64,000 nucleotides of DNA from Diphasiastrum complanatum (lineage: Eukaryota; Streptophyta; Lycopodiopsida; Lycopodiales; Lycopodiaceae). The stretch is from NCBI GenBank assembly GCA_029204225.1, contig CM055093.1, positions 26,263,481 to 26,327,480 on the forward strand, given 5' to 3'. A program made the position numbers and the translations under genes. This document shows positions 55,430 to 64,000 of this stretch, in pieces. A model generated the notes under the pieces. That model searched no databases. It was not told where the DNA came from and worked only from the letters and a program-made list of their open reading frames with translations. Each line of letters opens with the position of its first letter. The stretch's first letter is position 1.

Positions 55430-56106
55430 TTTGATGTTTCTCGTTGTGGTCCTGAATATCACTATCTTGTAGTTGATTGTGGTATCAAGGATGTTTTAGA
55501 TATTTACAATGTTCTTATCAGTCATCGTCCTCAATGGTCTGATGAGGAATTTGGGGCACATCCTTTATATTTGACACCTCGCATGAAATGTAAACTGTTG
55601 GATGCTGTTTGGTTTTTGAAATGTCCAGTCGGGAGGAATATGATGAGGACTCTGACAATGCGACTTACTAGTGACCTTAACCTAAAAGATAAAATAATCA
55701 GTAACAAAACTAGTAGGGGTGTTGAAATTACTAGGATGGAAGAAGCGTTTGTACTTGTGGAGTATGGAATGCTATTGTCTGGTCATCGTGATGCAAAGTC
55801 ATATGGGAAGTATGATCTTTTGATTGTAAACTTTTTTTTGGATGTTTTGTTTCATCACTATTTTAGTTTTACTGCATTTATTTTGGTTCATTTTTTTTAA
55901 TGTTTATGTTGTGTTTTATGTAGGTACCATTGTAGTGAAAAAATGGTACGTGATTGAGCTATGCAGCGCATAATATTAGGAGAGACATGGAATGGGAAGG
56001 CATTGCGATTTGAGAATGCATTACAGTAGGAACAAGAGAAGTATTCTGAAATTAACGAGGTTGATATTCATCTAATTTCTAGTAGTTCTAAGTTAGAATT
56101 ATAGTA
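55430..56106 (+). pseudogene. Unrecognised exon-like coding remnant
   Basis: A + strand frame from about 55430 to 55850 encodes CFDVSRCGPEYHYLVVDCG, HRPQWSDEEFGAHPLYLTP and FVLVEYGMLLSGHRDAKSYG. After a T-rich gap and a TTATGTAG acceptor-like site, a second piece at about 55923-56090 contains GETWNGKALRFENALQ. A TAG just before CFDV and one after NALQ sit at plausible Gln codons; a TGA sits at a plausible Arg. The composition looks protein-coding and not like copia or gypsy Pol. It may belong to the methylase gene family upstream; this is inference. Confidence 0.4.
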
Positions 56107-56113
56107 GAATCAC

Positions 56114-56365
56114 TGTGCTACTATACTGTGGGTCCTATCAGCTAATAAGGATTAGTTGGCCTTTCCACGAGGCAAGTCGACGGGACACGTGTCCCGTCAA
56201 CGGCAACCTGGGTCATGCATGGGTTGCCTGAGTGAACAACTATATGTATAGTGTAATTTCATTTTGAGAAATATAGTTGCTATGTGAGCTTGTTGTGGAG
56301 AGTGTTTTTTTGTCTGTGTTACTGTGTAGCTTGATCTGTGTTCCTGTGCAAAGCAAATTCTAAGT
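56114..56365 (+). repeat. Putative LTR of copia element I
   Basis: Short LTR-like region ending at a PBS. A TATA-like TATATGTATAG is near 56240, and a dyad GACGGGACACGTGTCCCGTC is at about 56188-56207. No partner LTR is seen, so the limits are tentative. Confidence 0.5.
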
Positions 56366-56377
56366 TGGTATCAGAGC
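56366..56377 (+). other. Primer-binding site of copia element I
   Basis: Exact TGGTATCAGAGC, + orientation. Confidence 0.85.
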
Positions 56378-57689
56378 CGTACAGGGAGTGTACACAGTAC
56401 AACATCGTCGTTGAAGAGAGCTTCGGGAGAACTGCCTTTTGAGAGTTCGGGGTTTACGGCGGGTTGAAGACAGAAAGAGAAGCACTGGTGCACGGTTTCT
56501 AGTTTATAGAGGCTTGCCAAGCTCAGCAGAGGGATTAGTAGCCTGTGCATAGCAGCAAAACAGGGTAAAACTTGGTGAAAAATTGACAATTTTGAAGCCA
56601 GTTGAAAATTGAAACCAGGTTTGGGGTTATAGTTTTTTATACATGACTAGTGATTTCCTCGCTATTTGTGCACCGTTTTGGATGCCGTAAGGACAGGAAG
56701 GAAGCTAATTATATTGTCAACCAGCCATGGAGAGATTTTGAGGTTTATGTCAGAGATTTGTCTACAGACAGTTAACCTAGCAGATTTGCGGTAAACGGTG
56801 AAAAAAGCCACTTTGTCAAGTTGAGCTAAAATCACCGTTTCTCCACGGAATTTCATGATTGAACACTCTACAGATTTGGTATCAGTAGGGTGACCCTGCT
56901 CCAGGCCTCAGATCGTGCTCAAATCAATCCGAAGACGAGTTTGATCAAGCAATAGGTAGCTTGGGGAGGCGCGGCTGTAGACAGGGAGGTCGCGGGTATG
57001 TTCGCGCATGGAACCAAGGCAGAACTGTAGTATTTTGAAGTGGACAACGCTTGCAAGTGTCTCCATTAGTGCACAGAAGTGCTCAGAACCGTTGGATAGA
57101 GAATCTACAAGATCGACGACTCAGATCGTGCTACCCAGGAGGGATATCCATAGTTCGATCAGAATTGACCATTGGATGGATTCTGAAGGGTTGTTGAAGA
57201 GGGGCCTAAGAATTGAAGTGCATTTTGGCCTTCAACCTCATTAAAAATTTTCATACTGAAATTGGAGCTGGGTCCCTTCACAAGTGAAGAGTGAAGTATC
57301 TTCAAGGTGAAGAAACAGCTCAAAAACAAAGAAAATCCTTATTTTTGGGGCCTTTGCTCGTTTTGACCCAAACGAAAGGCTATAACCTTCAAATGAAGGG
57401 CACCCGGATTGTATCTGCAAGTACGGTACAACAAAACAAAGTGATTGCAGCGGAGAAAGTGTTCGGTATGCACCAAAAGTGAATTCACCATTCCACTGGG
57501 CATGAAGTTGGGAGTTGACGACTGAGTGCATTTCAGAAGGCGACGCCGATTTGGCTTTCAAATTGGTGGAAAAGCGGCGAGTGGCCTGGTAAGGAAAAAA
57601 GTGTAGGTCATTATTTTCAACTTCTGACATCACAATTGGCCTCGGCATACTGCTTTCAGCCTACAACAAAAGTTTCAAGCAGTTTTGCG
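56378..57689 (+). other. Long leader of copia element I, no gene seen
   Basis: 1.3 kb between the PBS and the gag ATG. A 135-codon - strand frame is present but shows no family resemblance. Confidence 0.6.
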
Positions 57690-58905
57690 ATGGCAAACAT
57701 GGGAGAGTCCATTTTGAGTGAAAGTAGCAAATTGGACGGGATTTCCAACTATGCAGTGTGGAATATCAAAATGAAAAACATACTGATGGAGAAAGACGTG
57801 TGGGAAGTCATCACAGGTGATGAGAGAAGGCCGTCAAATGAAGCGGATATCAAAGTGTTCGACAAAAAGATGAGGAAAGCTTTGACCTTCATTAACTTGT
57901 AAGTGAAGGATCACGTCATTACCCACATTTGTGATGCTGTTACACCTAGACAGGCATGGGATGTGCTAAAGGAGCATTTGTCAAGAATCATGTTTCTGAA
58001 GTCAAGCTGAATAGTGCCCGAATGGAACAAGGAGAGCACATTCAGACGTACATGACCAGAATCAAGACAACGAGGGATGAACTGCATTCTATTGGTGAGC
58101 GCATACGTGATGTGGAGTTGGTGCACAATGCATGGTGCAGCATTGCAGAACCCTATCAGATGTTTATGAGCGGAATAGCATCAAGAGAAAGATTGCCAAC
58201 CCATGAGATACAGGAAGAAATGGTGAAAGCTAGATGTCAGAATACTGACAATCAAGCACTTGCGACACGCCAAAAACAAGGCAAGGGCAAGGGCAAGAAG
58301 AAGTCTAAACAACAATTTTCCAAGACTCAGGAGGATGAAGGATCTTCCAGTAAGACCAAGAAGAAAGGCAAGTGCTTCCATTGTAGTAAAAAGGGCCATT
58401 GGAAGAGTGAATGTCGCAAATTCCTGGCGAAACAAGACAAGGGGATACCAAAGCAAGTAGGTAACCTTGTCGATGAGGGTGAGATTGAAGACTCTAGCAT
58501 CTTCATATCTGCATTGTCATCTAATCAAGATGATCAAGCATGGTATATTGACTCGGGAGCCACAAGACACATGACAGGTAACAAGAATTGGTTCAGTAGC
58601 TTGAAAGTGTTGGATAATGGAACGTCTGTTTCACAAGAAAATGGTGAGGTGTGCAAGATCAAGGAGATAAGCATTGTTTCAATCCAACTACCTGATGGCA
58701 AAAGCAGGATGATCAAGGAGGTACTTTACGTACCAGGTTTGAGGAAAAATCTACTTTATGTTGGAGTCATTACTGATCAAAAGTTGAAAAAGAATTCGCC
58801 CATGATCGTTGCTTTGTGAAGGATGTGAACCAAAAGTTCACAGTTATTGCAGAGGGAGTAAGGGAGCCCAATACAAAATTGTAAAGGTTGAATGCTACAA
58901 TCAAG
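57690..58905 (+). pseudogene. Copia element I gag and protease
   Basis: ATG at 57690 gives MANMGESILSESSKLDGISN with NYAVWNIKMKNIL, like the Gag of element A. A stop near 57901 and a shift near 57950 precede a 287-codon frame to 58819. That frame has a Lys-rich stretch, zinc knuckle CFHCSKKGHWKSEC (about 58373) and protease WYIDSGATRHMT (about 58541), ending near VLYVPGLRKNLL. Homology stops at about 58905 where - strand sequence of another element begins. Confidence 0.88.
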
Positions 58906-60128
58906 GGGCTAGAACCTTTCGAGATTTGTCAAGAATTATGCAGCCGTCTGTATCGAATTCGACGCTCCGACCTGAATCGATAATTCTGCTAACTGAGAGC
59001 AGATTCTTGGTCAGATTGGGAATGTGGAGAACGTTGGACAACAACTTGACTTGACCTCTTTTGAATTCAACTCTGACTGTTCCTTCACCTTCTATTGAAT
59101 GTGATGAGTTGTCTCCAAGTTGCACAACACAAGAGTGGGTGAATGGCTTATAGTCTTTGAACTAGTCGCGATGGTGAGTTATGTGTTGTGTTGTTTTGGA
59201 GTCTAGATACCAAGAATCGATATCCTGTTGTTCTCCGATTTTGGTCATGAAAGCTGTCTCATCTTCTTCTTGTTGTTGCTGATTTGAGTGACTGGTTGTA
59301 GCACTATGTGCTTGTTGTTGGAACTACTTCTTCTTTTCGTTGTTGTACTTCAAAGTTTGGCAGTCCTTGATTTCGTGGCCAGTCCTCTTACAATATCTGC
59401 AGAAAAGTTTTTGCGTTAGTTGGAATGATGAAGAGCTTGAATTCGATCCTGACTGCATGTTATTCTTCTTGTCAATAGAGCCTGACTGTGTAGATCTCTT
59501 GGATCTAAACTTCTGATTTTTTGAATATAGAGCTTGAGGATCTAATCCTGAGCCTGAGGAGGATGCTGATCTTCTGATCTCCTCTTGTAGGAGTAGCGAA
59601 ATTACTCTTGATAGAGTGAGGTGCTCCTAGGTAGAAATTGCCATTACCCAATTTTTGTAGGCTTCATGTAGACTCGATAATAGAGTCTGCATCAAAATCT
59701 TCTATGACTGAGTCGGTTGCAGTCGTCTGCTCCATAAGATTTTTGAACGTGTTGAGGTGAGTCGAGACACTATCTGCATCAGACATTCTGAGGGTGAAGA
59801 ATTTCTTCCTCAGATGAAGCTTAGAAGTAGCGTCTCTAATGTTGTAGAGAGTTGCTAGGATGTCCCATGCATCCTTAGCAGTCTGAACAACACGTATGTG
59901 GCTGATCTAAGTATCCTTTATGTTGAGGGTAATCATGGCAAATGCTTTGCCATCTCTCAGTCTCCACTTGGTGATGATGATTGCATCACCTTCTGGTTTG
60001 AGCTCTATCCCATCAACGATGTCCCACAGTTCTTTGGCTAGAAGTATAACCTTCATCTTGAATTTTCAGAGATGGTAGTTATCTCCATCAAGTTTGTCAA
60101 TGAGAGATGAACTAGATCGTGGATCCAT
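58906..60128 (-). pseudogene. Copia element J gag and protease (minus strand)
   Basis: ATG at 60128 gives MDPRSSSSLIDKLDGDNYH, like the Gag of element E, then KVILLAKELWDIVDG, DAWDILATLYNIRDATSKLH and RKKFFTLRMSDADS. It breaks into several frames between 59700 and 59130 (a knuckle remnant near 59390). The protease tail is at 58906-59125 (LSNVLHIPNLTKNLLSVSRI). The element ends at the join with element I. Confidence 0.83.
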
Positions 60129-60260
60129 TCTGGTTGAACGAGATCGTTGGTAAAAACAACGACTATCGGAATACCGTTTGGCTATGCGTTTGCTAGAAGG
60201 ACGTCTTGATAGAAACAAGACTGATATTCCACAGTAGAAATGCAGATTACTGAAATGCCC

Positions 60261-60272
60261 GCTCTGATACCA
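60261..60272 (-). other. Primer-binding site of element J
   Basis: Exact TGGTATCAGAGC on the - strand, abutting TGTCGTAAAACC at 60273. Confidence 0.88.
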
Positions 60273-60725
60273 TGTCGTAAAACCGTGGGCGCGTGAGCGA
60301 CAGCGGAAGCTCGAGGATTAGAGCGTGGCGTGTAGGAATGGAAACGCAACAATTAGCACCAGAATTATTCAAGTACAAGAATTCATACAAAATGCGCATA
60401 TGAACGATGCAGTAGTGAGACAAAAATTGCACTCTGATTAATATCAACAATGAGTACAATAGCTTGAAGTAATAACTTCAACTTGCTGAGCGTGATGACG
60501 CTGGCTAAAGAAAACTCTGATTGAAAGAGAAATTCAATTAACACTTACATAGCTTGATTCAGCTAATATATATATTTACAAGTGGCAAGGAGAAAATATA
60601 TTATGCCTTAACTGCCATTTACTCTAGTTTTGCATCTATACAAAAGTTGCTAACCACCCTTAGGATATTTGTTTCTCCAGCTATTTTTAGGGTTGATGTT
60701 AAGCTGGCGACGTCGATCTGCCAAT
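60273..60725 (-). repeat. 5' LTR of element J
   Basis: Begins TGTCGTAAAACCG at the PBS. It resembles in layout the LTR-like region at 61582 (TGTCG start, CAGTAG and CAATGAGTACAAT or ATAAGTACAATGC blocks). The right edge near 60725 is approximate. Confidence 0.65.
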
Positions 60726-60737
60726 GTAAATAACCCG

Positions 60738-61310
60738 AAAAACCCGAAGGTGTCCTTTAGACTGAAGGTCTGCAATCCTGAAAGTGCCCTTAGACTTAAG
60801 GTATGTAAATCATGAAGGCGCCCTTAGATTTAAGACAGCGAAGAAGACAAAAAAGCCAAAAAGCCGAAAAGTGACTTAAAGTAAAGGTAGCGAAGAAGGC
60901 GAAGGTGCCTTACACTAAAGGTAACGAGAAATGGAAGGTGCCTTAGACTAAAGACAGCGAAAAACCCAAAAAAGCCGAAGGTGTCTTAAAAATGGTTTCT
61001 AAGGCATTCTGGCCAATTTGTCGCATTTTTCATGAAGAGGCAAAAAAGGCAAGAAAGCTAAAGAAGTGCCTTAGATAAAGGCAATGAAAAAGCAGAAGGT
61101 GCCTTAGACTAAAGGCAGTGAAAAAAGCCTTTTTGACCACTTGGTCGCATTTTTCGCGAACAGGCAAAAAAGACAAAAAAGACGAAGGTGTTCCAGAAAT
61201 GATTTCTAAGTCATTCTGGCCAGTGTGTTGCATTTTTTGTGAAGGCACGGAAAAAGGTGAAGGTGCCTAAAAAATGGTTAAAGCAAAAAATCTGAAAAGG
61301 AGAAAAATGT
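60738..61310. repeat. Degenerate minisatellite
   Basis: Many diverged short units around GAAGGTGCCTTAGACTAAAG followed by GCAGCGAAAAAGCC. A longer element (TTTCTAAGGCATTCTGGCCA to TCGCATTTTTC) recurs near 60999, 61128 (partial) and 61200. Composition is A/G-rich on +. No protein domain. Confidence 0.85.
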
Positions 61311-61410
61311 GAAGGTCCAAAACATGTAGTCAGCCTTCGTTTTTCAGGATGCTCATTACTTGAACGATTTGTTTAAGACTGAGCATAATAAATCTAATAG
61401 TTTGGACTAG

Positions 61411-61581
61411 AACCAAACCTTTATTAAAGCATTTAAGAGTATTTGGATGCAGTGCCTATGCTCATGTCTCAAAAGACAAATTAGATGAGCATTCTTTCAA
61501 AGCTATTTTGGTTGGCTACTGTTCTTCTAATGGAATGTATTATATGTACAACATTGATGTGACTTTTATTGAGGATCAGTT
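61411..61581 (+). pseudogene. Copia integrase C-terminal scrap
   Basis: Reads LLKHLRVFGCSAYAHVSKDK, DEHSFKAILVGYCSSNGMYY and YNIDVTFIEDQF, the block at the end of copia integrase. It ends exactly where an LTR-like TGTCGGAAATC starts. It may be the far end of element I, separated by the J insertion. Confidence 0.82.
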
Positions 61582-62205
61582 TGTCGGAAATCACAAAAAA
61601 TCGAGATTAGCGGCGTAAGTGGTGAGGGTAGTTGTGGATCGAAAATGCGACAGTTACCAGTAAAGAACAAGTTCAAGATAAATCAGATATTACAATGCAC
61701 AAATATAATAGAACAGTAGTGGAACGATGAACTCAATTTGATATCAGAAACATAAGTACAATGCATGAAATTGGGCACAAAATTGTAGGTGCTCAAAAAC
61801 AACTTCAGTTGAGTTCGTTGACTGCTTTCCAAGAAAAACTAAACTAAACTTAACTATTTACAGCATAATGCCTGCATGATGATAACTTGATCAGAGCGCT
61901 GACTCCAGTAGATCTTCCTTGATGATTGGAAGTCAGATGATCAGTACATTGAAAGCTTACATTGACCTACTTAATTTACTACATTTGTCCTGCAGTAGGT
62001 AGCCGCCATTTTGCAGTGAATGTTTTTATAGAGGTGGGCGGAATGTCAACGCCACGACGTGGGTCGGATTTCTGACAGTATCGAAAAAATAACAAAGACT
62101 CAAAAAATATACACTGACTCAAAAAATTACAATGACTCAGAAAATTACGGATTTTTTGAGTCGATATCGTATCAATAAATTCTAACTTTTGGGTATTGAA
62201 AATTT
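61582..62205 (-). repeat. LTR-like region related to the element J LTR
   Basis: Starts TGTCGGAAATCAC directly after integrase code, so it marks an insertion edge. It shares blocks with 60273-60725. It contains GACTCAAAAAAT repeats and their inverse at 62097-62162. No coding sequence. Confidence 0.5.
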
Positions 62206-62499
62206 AACTAAGTGAACTAAGCTACATTTGCATAACTGATAAACAAGAAACAAGAACTAAACTACAACATGTTAGAAGTCCAAGAATTAAGAAACTAACT
62301 AGCCTTTTGATTCTTGGACATCCCAAGAACATCAAGAACTAGAATGTTAGAGAATATGCAAGATTCATGCCACATTTCTAGCCTATTTAGTTTACTTGAA
62401 TGTTGGCTCCTACATTAATCCACAAGAAAACATGAAATCTAATCCACAACTAGGAAAGCAAGAAAACTAATCCACTCTAAATCCACAACCACACACAAT
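62206..62499. other. No gene recognised
   Basis: AT-rich sequence with no domain and no repeat seen. Confidence 0.45.
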
Positions 62500-63240
62500 A
62501 TGAATGGAAGGGCATGATCATAGGAGCATCACTCAAGAAAACCATCATGATCAAGGAGCTTAGTGTAGCATCAAACTCATGGGAAATCTTCTTATTAAGC
62601 ATGGAGTAGATACAATGCAAAAAGCTCCTCTTCACAAAGAGAGAGTCTCTTAAATAAGCAAGAGAGCTCCTTAGGTGGCATCCTAGTGGAATTTCCACAT
62701 TTCACAAATTACAAGTGCACTGGAGGTCACCATCAAAAGGTGGCTCACTCTACTTTCTTTAAGAGAGGTCTACTTGCATTTATTACATTTGCTTAGAAAT
62801 ACTAGTTCCTACATGGTCATTCCATCTTTTGGGGTTCATCATGAGGCTTACACAGTTCTTGCTTTCATTATTACTACTATTCCTCGGCTCTCATACTCGG
62901 CTCTCAGTCTTCATTACTCTCGTCTTCTCATAGACCTCCTCGGTCTAAGGTGAGAGGTGCTCTTGAGTTGCTCTGTCTGAGTATCTTGGGGATTCGACAA
63001 AATCAGCCAACATCATCCCACCCCTAATGTGTTGCAGGACCCACTACAATTCATATTGGACGATGTCACTCCGCTTTGCATTGGCATTTTCAATTGTCAC
63101 TTGGAAAAGCGTAGATCCTCGTTTTCTTACATAAAACCAAGTGCTTATTGTCGCCAATCTTTATCACAAAAACTGTTTTGTGACAAATTGTCGCCATTGG
63201 GTTAGAATGTCTTATTGCTGTAATGGGTTGACATTCTCAA
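62500..63240 (-). repeat. Second copy of the 31560-32100 dispersed repeat
   Basis: Matches the 31.7-32.1 kb segment in order: TCCTACATGGTCATTCCATC, a CTCTCATACTCGGCTCTCAG block, and the CTTGGAAAAGCGTAGATC to ACATAAAACCAAGTGCTTAT block. It carries about 100 extra bases near 62950-63060. On the - strand it encodes the shared KHLVLCKKTRIYAFP motif. Confidence 0.6.
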
Positions 63241-64000
63241 AATTTGGAGAGCTCTCAGCAGCTTCACAACTCTGCATGCATGAGTGCTTTCCATGTGTCT
63301 CTTTGTTTAGTCACTTGTATCTCTTGGCAGATTCCATCTTTGGTTTCTTCTGGGAGGTCTGTATCCTCCCTTTGCCTCTGGGTGTTTCCATGGTTCATCT
63401 CTCAGTTGAAGTTCCAGTCTCAAGGAAAACCTTTGATCTGCAGGTTGCACAAACTTTGATTATCACTCTCAAGGGGATGGATTCATCAAAAATTGGCCGT
63501 AGGAACAGTTTTGAATGGACGGTTTGGTAACAGTAAGGAAACATGATGAAGGCTTGGTGGTAGGGTGAAGGAACTGATAGTTCTACAGTTGCAGCCTTGG
63601 ACCCTTGCAATGTCGAGCTTTGACCACCACTTGCTAGGTGAGGAGCTCACTTTATTTACAGGTTCACGTTGTCTTCATCTTTCTTTTTTCTGTAGCTCTT
63701 TCTTTTGATCCATTACTTTTGGATCTCTTTGGGCTTCATAGGAGGGGATCCAACTATCATTGCTCCAGAGAGTTTTTTTTATTAAGATCAATCTGACTCA
63801 TCTGTTGCTTAGGTTTTGTCCTTTCCTCAGCTTCCTGGATCTTTCTCTTTATTTTTTCTGGCTGCTTTGCCTACTTTTGTAGGTCTCTTTCGGCTGAACA
63901 ACCAATATAGGTGGTAGTTGGTCTCCGCAAGACACTTGCAATGATCTATCAGCTGCTTTGGTAAGACTGTCAAAAACTGAAAATTTCTCAGAAGAACAGT
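63241..64000. other. No gene recognised
   Basis: A 129-codon + strand frame (63141-63530) has no family resemblance and overlaps the dispersed repeat. The rest is AT- and T-rich non-coding sequence to the window end. Confidence 0.4.

Noticed and set aside
57241-57648. 135-codon minus-strand frame as a gene
   Set aside because: It lies in the leader of copia element I, antisense to the element, with no recognisable domain.
63141-63530. 129-codon plus-strand frame as a host gene
   Set aside because: Overlaps the dispersed repeat in antisense and shows no motif; composition is ordinary for spacer.

Overview
The window is intergenic DNA of a plant with a large, retrotransposon-rich nuclear genome. 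It is AT-rich and has no intact ordinary host gene that I can recognise. Nearly everything identifiable is LTR retrotransposon: mostly Ty1/copia (gag, DSG protease, integrase, RT and RNase H order; PBS of the TGGTATCAGAGC initiator-Met-tRNA type) and a few Ty3/gypsy fragments. The species cannot be fixed. A decayed, intron-containing gene with a C-terminal N4/N6-type DNA methylase domain is a weak hint towards a seed-free plant, but this is inference only.

Layout, left to right. 1-117 is an (AG)n microsatellite. Copia element A (238-11956, + strand, 264-bp LTRs, TSD ATTGC) is a decayed element split in its RT by copia element B (4476-10793, - strand, TSD ATGTT). 12374-14886 looks like an LTR, PBS and non-coding leader. 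14887-22552 is a pile of - strand copia remnants (C), a truncated LTR of the F family, a copia deletion derivative and a deleted gypsy element (19297-21932). 22553-29196 is an old copia RT/RNase H fragment into which the youngest element, D (23198-29058), inserted. D has two 653-bp LTRs that read as identical, TSD GTCCA and one open 1316-codon polyprotein. It is the only element here that looks able to encode a complete copia machinery.

30521-31550 is a - strand copia 3' end. 31560-34061 is an unrecognised repetitive - strand coding remnant (Pro/Ser-rich, then coiled-coil). 35545-36235 is a local duplication with short perfect inverted repeats. 36551-37507 is an unrecognised coding remnant with a Cys/His cluster, followed by a gypsy integrase fragment. 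39395-45833 is a scrap-yard of copia and gypsy fragments. 46100-52070 is copia element E, split by element F (46737-51274, - strand, TSD GGGAA); F carries an in-frame deletion that removes most of its RT. 52080-56106 is different: exon-intron structured remnants, including the DNA methylase gene. 56114-62205 is two truncated copia elements plus a minisatellite (60738-61310). 62500-63240 repeats the 31.6-32.1 kb segment.

The elements give a relative history: B is younger than A, F younger than E, and D younger than the RT fragment it sits in. Many stop codons in the decayed frames fall where Gln or Arg is expected (CAG to TAG, CAA to TAA, CGA to TGA), as expected from deamination of methylated cytosines. 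Domain and motif calls come from reading translations by eye; boundaries marked approximate are homology edges, not measured ends.
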